64,000 nucleotides of DNA from Inonotus obliquus (taxonomy: Eukaryota; Basidiomycota; Agaricomycetes; Hymenochaetales; Hymenochaetaceae), in the NCBI GenBank assembly GCA_032164295.1, contig JAJHTX010000002.1:1612001-1676000 (forward strand), given 5' to 3'. Positions 1-11,418 of this stretch are shown piece after piece (the stretch's first letter is position 1; each line of letters begins with the position of its first letter). The notes below the pieces were generated by a model. The model did no database searches and was not told the DNA's origin. It was given only the letters and a program-made list of their open reading frames with translations. Position numbers and translations under genes: made by a program.

Positions 1-1724
1 GTGGAACAATCCGAAGATCCACTGGCAACTGTAAATCGCGATCATTTCATATATTCCATCATTCGCATCTTATTTTACTATTCACAACGCCTCATGTATC
101 TTTCCCTAGCCCTCCAGATAAGCGAAGGAGTGACGGACTGTCGTGAATACTGTGTTGTCGAATCGTTAAAGGTATATATGATCTCTCATATGTCTGGAGT
201 GTAAAATTACCCGAGGATCCAGGTAGGTGATCAACCTTCACACTCCCTCATGGACAATCCATTATTTTGCGCCTCCTCATACTAGTTAGTATGCCTCATG
301 TCTAGCCTCATGTTCCTCATCCGAAAATTTCCAAATCCACACCCGAATTTCATATTCTCCTCGCATAACGCACGGAACTCTTTTATGCTCTACGCTCTAC
401 GCTTTACGCCTTACTCTTATAACCCAAAGAAGGAGAATCGCTCGTGTGGCTCGAAATGTAGAGCACTCGTGCTTCGTGTTCGTGTTCGTAACTACCGTAT
501 TCTTGATGGCTTGTGAAAGGGTAGGGGGTAGGGTAGGAATGAGGATAAAGGATAAGAGATTGATATCTGAATTTGAGAATTTGAGATACGGAAAGGTTCT
601 GTAGTTCGCCTCGCGGTATGATATCGACGTACTCAGGCTCATGTCGGTACTGGTGTGGCTCCGATGGATTCGTGCATGTACACGTACATGCGTATTTCAA
701 GGGGATTGACGGTCATTCGGTATTCTCGGTTCCTTCAACTCGAGTCGAGTCGACTCTTCGACGTCGAGCGGAGGGTTATTTGAGTACAATTTCGAAATGC
801 AAGTCACGGTCTACAGTTTTCAGTTCATTCAAACACAGACCAGTGAAACTTTTGTTTTGAACAACATTCATTTAGCATTTACAACACAAACTCGACAACC
901 TCCAATAAGCATTTTTATCTACAATTACATTGACATCGCTATATAAATTCCTTTATTCTTTTCCCCGTTCATTTTACCATTCCCCTCACCTCATCTCTCG
1001 GCAGTTTGGTGGGTGGGCAAAACAGTGAATAAACGTGAAAAAAAATAGTGTGACAAGAGAGCGGAGGGTTGAAAAGACCGTCATGGGTCAAATTCGAATC
1101 GATCAGTTACTTAGCTTGAGTGTTCTACATGTAAAAAATGCGACAACGGACGACAAGAACCACAACAAAGGAAGAGAATAAGAGTAGAGTTGCGAGGAAC
1201 GAAGCACACAATCACGAAAAAACGTAGCAGGCAACCGATAATAAAAAAGGATGAAGCAAGAAAAGTAAAGTGATGTGAAACAAACTTTTGGAATAAAGAC
1301 AAATGAACAAAAAGGAGCAATCGAAGACGAAGTAATAAAGGAGTCCATTAGAGATGTCGATCCCAATGTAATCTCGGGAGGCATCCCACGAAGAAGAAAA
1401 TAGGAATGTTTTTTCTCCAGAACGTCGAAAGCGAGAGCTGGGTAAGGTACCTTTCAAAGGAGCGAGTGGACGGAGCGGATCGTCGGCGACATCGAGTCGG
1501 AGGGAAGAGAGCGTGCAGGTCCAGCGGACACGGTCAAATTAGGAAGAAATCCAAGCAGCCGACTGACGCAGATACGGAAAATTAGACGAAGGTCGAACGG
1601 TCGATATGAAATCAGCGCCAGTTATTAGATCGCATTTGGAGACAAAAATCCAGATCATCAATCAAGAGTCGACAATTAGATTGAAGAGTGCTCGAGAGAA
1701 AAGAAAACACCAGGCCAGGGGGGA
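1..1724. other. Gene-free stretch at left edge
   Basis: I found no reading frame here that resembles a protein or splices into one. The open frames are short, overlap on both strands and are low in complexity. The right part (about 1450-1720) is the likely 3' untranslated and flanking region of the Clp1-like gene that reads leftward into it. An 18-base near-palindrome occurs at 674-691. Confidence 0.6.
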
Positions 1725-2896
1725 TTATGACCTATGTCTGCGTACTGGGGAGAACGTCGCTGCTCTGGGTGAAATTCGCGTACGCGAACGACCGCGGGGA
1801 GTTTCATCTTCCATATCTACGTCCATCATTGGCACGTCACGCATCATCTTCCTCGAATACGCCGAAACGCCGATAGGTTCATCATCGGCGAGCGTCTCGA
1901 GTGAGCCATCAGTGTCAGACATGCTGTCATCTGAATCGTCTTCATAGTCAGAGTACTCGTCGTCCTCGCTATCCTCGCCCTCGTCCTCATCCTCATCCCC
2001 ATCGCTCCCGTACGGCATACACCTGTCACTATCATCCCCACAGACGATAGGTGGTACGCCGCCCACTCGCTCAGAATACCATCGCCCGAGGAAAGCCTTT
2101 ATGCGCGTACGCATGCCCAAGTACTCTACATTCCTTACCACATCCTCCCAGTTCACTGATCCCGCATTAAGTGCGCCTTCGAGAGCGTCAAACGTGCCGA
2201 AGTACATGAAATGCACAAGGTGTGGGAAAGAAGACGGTTCCGGAAGTGGAAGGTAGATGATGGGATGGGATGGAGAAGATGGCATGATGTATGGCTGCCT
2301 GTGAGGTGGGAGCATCGACCGTGGAACAGCCGGAGGTGTGTTAGGGGCGTCGTCCATTGGTTCTGATGGAGGTCGCCCGCTAAAGAGGTCACGGAAAAGG
2401 GAGGACTGTGCGAGCAAGTAGTCGAGATGAAGCTGTGAAAAATACGTAAGAGATGAACACCCCAGAAATGCAGAAATGGATGAAACGGGAGCCGACATAC
2501 CTTGCTTGTCATTCGAGTGGGACGCGTCACGGGAGTTGAAGGCTCCGTGACTCGACGACTCAAACCATGCTGAGTTGATGGTTGAGCGGCCAAAGTGATA
2601 TTAGAAGTGCAGTCAGTAGAATTACGCGCGACGCGGCGCTGGGGGACTATAGGCACAACTGAACAAATATCAGTCTCCCGCACCCAGCGCGTTGAAGAGA
2701 AAGATAACTCACAGATTGTGCAGTCTGCGGTGTGTGGCTTGTCCCAGTAGTTTACCGCGAGATTATGGAGCTGGTCGAGTATATACGGGAGGGGGACGTT
2801 CTCGAGTGCGGGAGGAGGGAAGGGGCGGGCGAACGAAGTGAAAGATGAAGAGTGGCCAGCCTGGGCGCAAGGAAAGGATGAGTGTTGTGCCACCAT
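1725..2896 (-). CDS. clp1: Clp1-like regulator of clamp cell and dikaryon development
   Basis: The spliced product is 349 residues. Exons in reading order: 2896-2713, 2658-2501, 2432-1725; introns are 54 and 68 nt. The amino-terminal part carries PYILDQLHNLAVNYWDKP and TADCT. The segment spanning the second splice reads RMTSK then LHLDYLLAQSSLFRDLFSG, followed by SPSHPIIYLPLPEPSSF, MYFGTFDALEGAL and RNVEYLGM. These blocks are typical of the basidiomycete Clp1 family. The carboxyl end has a long Asp/Glu-rich stretch and a final Arg/Ser-rich tail. In Coprinopsis and Ustilago, Clp1 acts downstream of the homeodomain mating-type pair and is needed for clamp formation and dikaryon growth; its biochemistry is unknown. 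The first intron has a length divisible by three and no stop, so the unspliced frame stays open. No homeodomain operator (GATG-N9-ACA) was seen in the 190 bp upstream. Family assignment rests on remembered family blocks. Confidence 0.85.
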
Positions 2897-3082
2897 AGTA
2901 ATGGATTGAGAGAGATGGAGAGGAGGAGGAGAAAGAGAGAAAGAAGATAATAAGTAGGATGAGGGATGGGTGTATAAAGCAGAAAGACAGAAAGGAAATA
3001 AGCAGGTGTTACCCAGACACCCGGCGCACTATAAAATATATTCTATTCTCTGTGACGCGTGATGTTTGATAAATAATATGTT

Positions 3083-3918
3083 ATTGGTGCCTGGCACGGC
3101 CTATAAAAAATCCGTGCCACTTTTTCCCGGGCGGAGTTTTAAATACTTTCTATTTATAGTAACTCGCGTCGATCTTCATGTCCCACTTTCCGGTCCCCCA
3201 CTAAATCCCTTGAATATGTAGTTCCACAGAATTTGAGTTATTTGTCCCTTCCTTTCAACATTAAAAGGCTTGGAATAACTATCTGATGTGAAATATACCA
3301 AATCCGAATCGATTGTAGGTGATATTCAGGCAGAATATACATAACTATTTTCACTTATGTATCACGTGATCTTATTTTGGCTTTTTTGCACGACCATATC
3401 TTCCTCTGAAAACACTTATAAAACTCCTTTAAAACTGCTTGGACATGATGTATGTGTGTATTAGGGTGGTTCTGTCAACTATATGCGAAAAAAATCGACA
3501 TACTGGTGGAGAGATTAGCATATACAGTAGACACAGCAGCATATATGCTTCCTAGCTCAATGAATTCAGGCTTTCTTGTCATATTTCTTTCAGATATATA
3601 AATCTTAACGAAAAATAAAGATTTTGTTAAAAAAAAATTCTTAAGAAGTGTCATAGTTATTTATATATGTGTCAAAAATCGCCGTATCTTGGAATCTGTT
3701 GGACAGTTTTTGTAATTTTTCTTACCACCTTGTTCAGAGTGTCGAAAAATAATTTTTGGACATTTTTTCAGATTTTTTGTAAAGTTGTGGAAGGGAGGAC
3801 GGGCCCTCGAATCTCAAAACAAAAAGTGGAACAGGTGAATCTGTGTCGATCGCCGCTTAGCCATGGAAGGGACCGTGGGAATGTCATGGAAATTACATAG
3901 GCCGTGCCAGGTACCAAT
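3083..3918. mobile_element. MITE-like non-autonomous inverted-repeat element
   Basis: The ends are 22-bp inverted repeats with one mismatch: 3083-3104 and the reverse complement of 3897-3918, with core CCTGGCACGGCCTAT. Both ends are followed outward by GTT (3080-3082 and 3919-3921), compatible with a 3-bp target duplication. The 836-bp interior is AT-rich, unlike the flanks, and encodes no transposase-like frame. The left end also folds into a hairpin (3092-3099 pairs with 3112-3119). Non-coding size, inverted ends and a short direct repeat fit a non-autonomous DNA transposon. A 3-bp duplication recalls PIF/Harbinger elements, but the superfamily is not established. It lies about 190 bp upstream of clp1. 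Confidence 0.6.
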
Positions 3919-4760
3919 GTTATCCCCGGCTGACCACGTGCTCTCTTCCATTCCTCGCTTCTTGTGAGATCTTATTGTCTTTTGTCCATCTCGGCCTATC
4001 CATCAGACGTGACCCCCACAACTCTCAATTGTCACATATCCTACTCGGTAACGCCGTCCCTACCCTCACTCGCTCGGCATGCCGGTCCACAGCCGAGACA
4101 TAGGCACACTCAGATCCGGTTAACCACTCCAATCTCATCCTCCCACAGGAACCCAATCTCACATCCATCTTCAAACAAAGTTCGATAAAGGAAATTATGT
4201 ATTCTACAGCCACGTTACATTACCCGCCATTTCACTGGATCTATCAAACAACTCATCAACAAGAGCAACACGAGGTAAGAGTAGATCGCAAAAAAAGAAA
4301 AAGAAAAACTTCGAAAAAGGAACGGGAATAAAATGGAAACGAGATGAGATAGCACCCTCGAAAATGAAAATAAAAGGATGGTGGTCGATCCAGCTTGGTT
4401 CATAAAATATATCTATACTACGAGTTGCGATGGACCGTTGCTCTGCATGGGATTCCACCACGCAGGAATAGAATCAGTCAATGATAGATAGGAGCGTCAC
4501 TTGGCGATCAATCGATCAGAGAACCGGAATGGCCCACCTAACCTGCGCGACAAAGAAACGGCCTAATTGGGATGGCCTCGACAACCTTCTCAATGACGCT
4601 TCGAATTCCAGGTGAGAAGAACGGTGGGTATTCCTGTAATACATAGCTCCCGTTCGGGAACTACCTTAGGGTGGATGGAGGGTGGGACAGAGCAAAAGGT
4701 AAAGCAAGAAAAGCACGGCTGACGATCACAGTAACGGATGCGCGGGTTTGATTTACATCG
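3919..4760. other. Gene-free stretch between the inverted-repeat element and PAC1
   Basis: Only short unrelated frames on both strands. The right end is the likely 3' untranslated region of PAC1. A CACGTG hexamer occurs at 3935-3940 just outside the inverted-repeat element. Nothing else recognised. Confidence 0.55.
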
Positions 4761-6464
4761 CTAGGGTGTCCACACTTTGATCGTTTGGTCCACGCTTCCT
4801 GTTGCGACCACATTCACCCGCTTTTCCTCTTCCCCTTTGCCATCCGAACTTGGATTCGTACCGTTCGGTGCTGTTCCTCCAGTTGTCGCCCGTGCCCACG
4901 CCATACTTTGCACAAAGTGTCCGTGCGCTTCGACTGTTTTGATACATCGCCCAGACACAAGCTCCCATACTCGGATCGTCTTGTCATCCGAGCACGAAAG
5001 CAGGAACTTCCCGTTCGGGTGGAATACGAGTGCACGCACCCAGTTGTCGTGACCCGGCTGTATGCGGGCCATGTCAGTATACAATCCACAATGTAAATTT
5101 GTAACTCAGCCGAAACTGACAAGATTACGGATAAGCTGCCCAGTCGATGTGTCCCATAGTTTGATGAACTTGTCACGCCCACCCGTTGCGGCATATAAAC
5201 CTGGTTGTTTCGATCGATCGGCAGTGATCCCGCCTAGTTCTCGAATTGCTGGATATGCATTTACAGGTGCGAAGACGATCGTTTCTACAACATTTTCGTG
5301 ACCTCGCAGATCCACTTTTGTATCTCCGGACTGATAATCCCATATTCGCCCAGTCTGTAAGTTGTAATCAGGTAAGAACGCGTGACCCATTTTCAGTAAG
5401 GAGGGTTTGCACAAACATGGTCGTTTGAACAACTCGCTAATAAGCGGCCATCATCAGAAGGGGCTACACATCGCACCCATTCGCCATGCCCGGATAATAA
5501 CCGCACTTGGTGACTGCATATATACCATCAGAGCCCGATGGAGGAAGTACACCCCTAACACTCACCCTAATGCAACGTTCCAAACGCGTATAGTCCTGTC
5601 TCTTCCCGCACTGACAATAAAATCGTCCCCTGGCATAAATCGTACAGATGATATACTATGATCATGACCCGCCATCGTTTTCACGTTCTTCCAGTCATTC
5701 TGAGTGTCCCATATTTTGATAAACAAGTCCGCTGCGCCAGACACTAGATCAATTTGATGAGATTCGCGGAAGTAAATAAGAATAGAGCCCAAAAATTTGC
5801 GTACCGAGAAGATTTCCCTTTGAATCAAAGTCAACATCATTCACCGCTCGCGTGTGGCTCTTGAGAGTACGCTCATGCTCGCCAGTCTCCCAGTCCCAGA
5901 TTTTGATTGTTGCATCATTGCTAGCGGAAGCAAGCAGAGTATACTGCGGGTGGAACGCGACCTTTGTGATTTCCCCTCTGTGGCCAGTCAGGACGCGTCC
6001 TGCAGGAGCTCGGGGTACCCAGTCGGATTGGGATGCAGCACGTTTCGCAGGAGACATCGACACTTCCTCTTGTAAAGCAGCATTTCGGTTCTCCAGCTCC
6101 ATTATCTACGCCGGAAGAGCATAGGGGCAATTGACAATTCCGAAGTGAATAGCATGGAATAGATATCGATGCTGTTCATCCACATTCAATAACGATACTT
6201 AACGCACCTTTTTCTGTAACCGAATGACACTCGTCCACTTCTTCTCAAGTAACAACGCATATTTGGATTTCGGATCCGGACTATAGTCAACATTAGCTTC
6301 ACTCTTTAGTGCGCTATACGCCTCGGTGAAGTTCTGGGAATGAAGATATTCGAGGATGGACTTGTGGCTGACACAACAAAGGCGACGAATGAGAATCTGC
6401 TCGATAGGATATAGTAGTGGCTAACTTACAGTTCATCCTTCTGTCTTGGAGAGAGCAAGGACAT
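4761..6464 (-). CDS. PAC1: Nuclear distribution protein PAC1/LIS1 (dynein regulator)
   Basis: The model gives 433 residues, normal for LIS1. Exons: 6464-6430, 6367-6208, 6105-5805, 5743-5566, 5513-5417, 5354-5121, 5057-4761; all phases agree. The start [12 protein letters not shown] leads into a LisH dimerisation motif (about residues 7-39), then a coiled coil containing [11 protein letters not shown], then seven WD40 repeats. Diagnostic blocks are [58 protein letters not shown] and [22 protein letters not shown]1 binds the dynein motor at microtubule plus ends and is required for nuclear migration, which matters in dikaryotic hyphae. The donor of intron 5 is GTTTGT and of intron 6 is GTCAGT, both weak but needed for the conserved reading frame. 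It lies head to head with the YTH gene, 838 bp apart. Confidence 0.95.
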
Positions 6465-7302
6465 GACGTCCGATATGCCTCGCCAACTTGCGTCTTTCAG
6501 CTATGCGGAGACCTGTTAACGGGGATCACAATATGAGTAGTTAAGGTAGTTTGCTAGAGCAACGCGAGACTGAACGTGTTAAAACAAGCAACTGAGAGAT
6601 GGACTAGCTGCTGAACTAACTTGGTGTAGCGGTTGTTGCGTTACATTATTGACGCATGTCACCGTGTGACTGTGCTTCCTTTCTCAATTTGTCACGCATT
6701 ACGGAGCCGTCTGACTGACATAAAAATTCCTTGTAAATACCCAAACGATGGTGAAATGCCTGGCATGCTTTGTATGCGAGGCGGAAAAAATGAGGTTAAT
6801 GCTGAAGGTAAAGGCAATTACATACAAAGGCTAAAGGTGCTGAAGGCGGCCGTGCGGTAATGATGTGACAACGGATTGTGAGACCAGCCAACTTTAATTC
6901 ATTTTTTTTGTGTCACTCCCCGCTGATTTCGACTTTGACTTCATCGTTCCTTCACAACTTCTCTCCATCTATCCACCAACATCGTCCCCGTCTTCGTCTC
7001 CAATCGGACCGTGGATAACTAATTCTTTAACTGAAGAACGGCTTTAGAGAGCGTGTACAAGACACAACATCTGCTGTGCCGGCACAGACTCGTTACACCG
7101 CCTGACAACCGCTTCGCCTCGACTTATCTCATTTACTCTCTTCTTGCTTTCCTTCTCTCTCTCTCTGTATCATCTCTTTTTACTCGTACGATTCCAACGA
7201 ATCCTACTAGCAATCTCTTTCTAGTACTATCTTTCTCTGAAGCTGATAGAATCCACCAAACGCTCTTGTAGCGACTTGATCTAACGATAATACTTGCACA
7301 CC
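6465..7302. promoter_or_regulatory. Divergent intergenic region PAC1 / YTH gene
   Basis: No coding region seen. The right half is CT-rich (about 7130-7250), as is common ahead of fungal start codons. It must hold the promoters and leaders of both flanking genes. No specific operator recognised. Confidence 0.5.
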
Positions 7303-8184
7303 ATGTCCAATCACCCAGTTTCGCCCCCTCCCATTCCACCAAGCTCTCCCCCTGCAGCAGGCGTCCGTCGAGTACATACAATATCTGCTGCATCGCGTGC
7401 TGCCCGCGCAGGATCACGGATACTCCCCTCCGAGGAGGCACAACAGCAGCAAGTCTGGAATGATGATGAGGTGGTCGATAATGACTGGGTTGGCGGCGTC
7501 GGAGCTGTCGGCGAGAAGAACTCTAGTCTCCATCGCCAGGCGTCTTTGCCAACTAGGTATAATAGGGGTATGTGATGAATCACCTGTGATTCAGTGTGCT
7601 ACTAGACTAACAAAAATATCTCGCGCAGCCTTTCCCCGCAGCGGCCCAAACCGCCAGGCTGGCACAATGACGCCTAGGACAATGAATAGTCTCACGGTAA
7701 TCGCTGCTGAGCAAGGCCATGAAGGCGAGGAAGAGGAATGGGAGAACGAGATGAAAGGCTGGAATAATGACGAGGTAGTTGCATCATGCCATTATTTCCG
7801 TAATATTAGTCGTTGCTGACTGTCGCTTATCCCATCTATTCGTCTAGCGCCTTGATGCTCATGATATGGCGCACTACCAACACGTCGTAGACTCCCAGTC
7901 CGGCTCATCGCAAGGTCACTCGCCGATGTCGCCCTCCTTCCCCGCCAATGCAACCTCCCCGCCTCCGGCGGAAGTGAACGTAAGGCGCAATCAGTCGTTG
8001 ACATATGGTGCGACTGCCGGAAATGTCCGTCGCATGGCTGTTAATTTGCGACGTTCGGGAACGCTCCAGGCTCATATGGAACGTCCGCATGCTGCCTCTT
8101 CCGCTTCCCCGCCGAGTCCACTTGACAACGAAGAGGACTTCCAGGATGAAGTGCATTATACTGAGGAAGAGTATGAATATCTGC

Positions 8185-8222
<38 letters not shown>

Positions 8223-10034
8223 CAACAGCAGTCGCAACAACAGCAGAACACTTATGTTCAGACGCAAGGCAATTATACTCCAACATCCTCAATGGGCCGT
8301 AGTTCGCCGTGGAGTTTGTCGAACAACGCGAATGAATGGAAGTACGGCGGTAACAACAACGGATCAAGCGCACTTGACGATGTCCAGCGTGCAATGTCGG
8401 CTCTGGAGCTTTCGGGCGCGAACCTTTCCCAGCAGAACCAGAACTTTGCGAATCAGCCCCGTCCTCCGCGTCTTAACCAGCAAGGTGGTCCTATCGGTCA
8501 AGGGATTGGCGTTCACCGTTCTAGCAATAGTTTTGGAAACGGAAACAGCAACGGTAATGGGTTCGGCGCCGGTGTGGGTATAAATCAGCGCGGAGGACAA
8601 GACAAGCTGTCACTTGTTACGGATATCGATTCTACTAGCATCAAGAGTGGACCGAGTAGTGCCGGTACCAACGTGCCCAGCGTTGGACACGGAAATGGTT
8701 TCATCCAGCAAAATCAGCAGCGTAACCCGAATGACCCGTGGGAACAGAAGCAACAGAGGCCTCTTGGTACCCGCACGTCCAACCCAAACCTGCAGCAAGG
8801 CGTGCGAGGCAACTTTGACGCGTCAGGCTTGCCGCCCAACCCTCTTGTACCGGCACAATACCTTGGTCAGCAAGATGTTCAGCGCCTTGGCCCTACTGCC
8901 ACCTTTGGTCAAAATGCTCAGAGTCCCGCTCCGAGTGGACTTCAACTCCCGCAGAGTTTTGTTCCTACGCCGTTGGACCCTCCTTCGCTTGTCGCCGCAA
9001 AGGGTTACAATCCAACCACATTCGATTGCAAGCCCACATTCGTAAGTACCATCAGACCAGCCATACACATACCCTCTGTAATTCTCTCTTATACCACAGG
9101 CTCGGTACTTTGTGATAAAGTCTTACACTGAAGATGATGTTCACAAATCTTTGAAATACGAGATCTGGAGCTCCACAGATCCGGGCAACAAGCGCCTCGA
9201 CAAGGCATTCAAAGAATCAGCCGGGCGCGGACCTATTTATTTGTTCTTCAGTGTCAATGCCAGCGGCCATTTCTGCGGCGTGGCTGAGATGTTGACACCT
9301 GTAAGTATTTGTGTTTTCTCCACTATTGAGTTATTGTTCAAGTGAATTGCAATGAATGTTTTAGGTTGACTACACTCGTAGCAGTACTGTATGGGCATCG
9401 GATAAGTGGAAGGGCGTCTTCAAGGTCCGGTGGATCTTTGTCCGTGACATTCCAAACGCCAACTTGCGTCACATCAAGCTCAAGTGAGTTCTTTTGAAAC
9501 ACGCCTATCCTCCTTTTGTCTCTAGTCTGTTTGGTGTATGCGGCGGAGGCTGACGGGGTTTCTTTTGCTATGCTATAGTAACACCCAAGAGCGTAAACCA
9601 GTGACGAACAGCCGCGACACACAGGAGTTGTTGCCTGATGCCGGTCAAGAAATGCTGCGCATCTTCTTCAGTCATCCGGCAAGGACTTCGCTTCTTCAGG
9701 ATTTCGCTTATTATGAGGTATAGTATTCCATCTCACCTCGATAGATGGTAGATGAGACTGAGTAGTCATTGTCTTCCAGCTACAATCACTGCGAAAGATG
9801 CAGGCGCAGCAACAAGGACAGCAGCCGGCTTCATCTCCCAGTTCACCGCCGCAATCCCAATCACCACAACCACCATTCGCTCTACCATACACTCAGCACC
9901 TCGGAATGCCAGGTCAGATGGTCCCGCAAATGCAGATGGGCTCTCAATACTCGATTCAGAACAATATCATGCGCAACCCGAGTCCCGTTCCCGTGAACGC
10001 AGCGGGTAACCAGGGTTATGTTGGCAATTTCTAA
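7303..10034 (+). CDS. YTH-domain m6A RNA reader (YTHDF type)
   Basis: The product is 772 residues. Exons: 7303-7567, 7629-7774, 7848-9041, 9100-9300, 9365-9483, 9579-9717, 9780-10034. The first two thirds are low complexity, rich in Gln, Asn, Ser, Pro and Gly, including a 15-Gln run at residues 251-265. The YTH domain starts at about residue 536 with [19 protein letters not shown] and ends near residue 690. The three Trp expected for the m6A-binding cage are at 558 (IWSST), 612 and 617 ([11 protein letters not shown]). The spacings of 54 and 5 are, from memory, the same as in animal YTHDF2. The tail is Gln/Pro-rich. YTHDF-type readers bind N6-methyladenosine in mRNA in the cytoplasm and affect stability and translation; the disordered part favours condensates. 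The frame upstream of 7303 lacks another ATG, so I chose that start. Confidence 0.93.
8187..8231 (+). repeat. CAG/CAA poly-glutamine tract in the YTH gene
   Basis: Fifteen consecutive Gln codons, mainly CAG then CAA, followed by Ser and four more Gln. The reverse strand and shifted frames give apparent poly-Ser, poly-Leu or poly-Ala frames that are artefacts of this repeat. Confidence 0.95.
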
Positions 10035-11418
10035 ACTAATAACGGGTCTATTGATACATCTTCTTTCCCGCTCCCATCCTTCTTCTCTTACCGGTAATCG
10101 AGGATTTAGTGTGGGTAAATCAATCAACAAGCATGCTTTCGCTTTCTTGTTTCCATCCCGTCCTAGGCAGAAGCGAATCAACCGGATGCCAAGACAATCG
10201 TATGATGGGGTGATGGATGATGGGATTGAGTATGTGTGGATGGATGGGGAATGATCAGAGGAAACACGTTTTTGCTTTATATTCTTGATTGCTGATGCCT
10301 TACTGTTCTTCTATAATATGTTAAATGCGGGTGGGAAAGTTTTTCACCGATGCAAATTTTATATCTATTCCCCCTTTCTTACCGCAGTTGATTCTTCGTC
10401 TGTCCGGATTCAGATGATTCACCTATCCACACCTACTGCTTTTCTTTTCTTCTCTTCAGTTATGCAACGACGAAAGTCAAGTCTGAACCAAACCTTGTAT
10501 TATTCATCTCCCTCTCCCTCTCTTTTCTTATTCCTTCCTCCATTCCTCTCCTCAACCATTCATCGATCGCTTTATTCGCTCTGACCACAACAATATGCAA
10601 GGACACCCGTTGACGACGACTCATTTATAACATACATTGAACGGACGTGGGACTATCGCTTGTTCTTTGAAACTTGTCGTCGTCATCGTCAACTCAAAGT
10701 AGTACTTACTTAGTACTTAGTAGTTCAGTAGTCATAGCTGCAATTCTTTCCCCTTTTATGTCTCTTGTATACATTGATTCGTATAGTTAGTCAGATGAAG
10801 TACTTGCGTTATTTTATGATGATGTCCTCATTTCTCCTTGCCTTTGGTGTAATTGTACCTCAAGTGTATACAGCTCGTTTGCCTTCTTTTCTCTTTTGCA
10901 TGCCATCTGTTCTCTTTTTGCTGTTTGGATTGGAGAAACTAGATCGTTGGAAGGATTAGTTTGGGTTGTACTCGTGTACAGTGGCGTGTTTGTTTCGTAC
11001 GTACTCTTTATTGCTCACTACTCAGCCGACAAAGTTGAAAGACAATAAAGTTGATTTTTTCTCCGTACACACAGGACAGATAAATGTTAATAGCTGAGGA
11101 AGAGTCTAGGTCCAAAGGAAAGTTACGCCCTGAAGAAATTCGCAGTCAGGATTGATATTCACAATCGTGACTGTGCATCGAGTGCAATAGAAATCAAAGC
11201 CACTGTCCGTCACATAATGTAGCGACAATACTGGCGCCTGCTAATAGCTGCGCAACTGATATCCACCTTACGCGTGACGAGTATTGTGAAATCACGCTTA
11301 AAAATCAGCCTGGGCAGTGGGAGGTGGCTGCTGCGCTTTAGTGGCTTGTTCACCTACTCGTACCATCTCTGCCGCGCCCTTACTAGTAGTTGAACGAAAA
11401 CCACGACTTGGAAAACAA
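10035..11418. other. Long gene-free stretch after the YTH gene
   Basis: Its first part is the likely 3' untranslated region of the YTH gene, with CT-rich and T-rich tracts (10440-10560). A repeated TAGTACTTAGTA-like stretch lies at about 10700-10720. No spliced or unspliced protein-like frame was found on either strand. The right end is the presumed promoter of the orphan gene. Confidence 0.5.

Noticed and set aside
3667..3900. 77-codon plus-strand frame inside the inverted-repeat element
   Set aside because: AT-rich, no protein character, and ends within the terminal repeat; not a transposase fragment.
7905..8394. Minus-strand frames with poly-Leu or poly-Ala
   Set aside because: Antisense of the same triplet repeat, no splice or start context.
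8005..8583. 192-codon frame overlapping the YTH gene
   Set aside because: Shifted frame of the Gln-rich exon; its poly-Ser run is the CAG/CAA repeat read out of phase.
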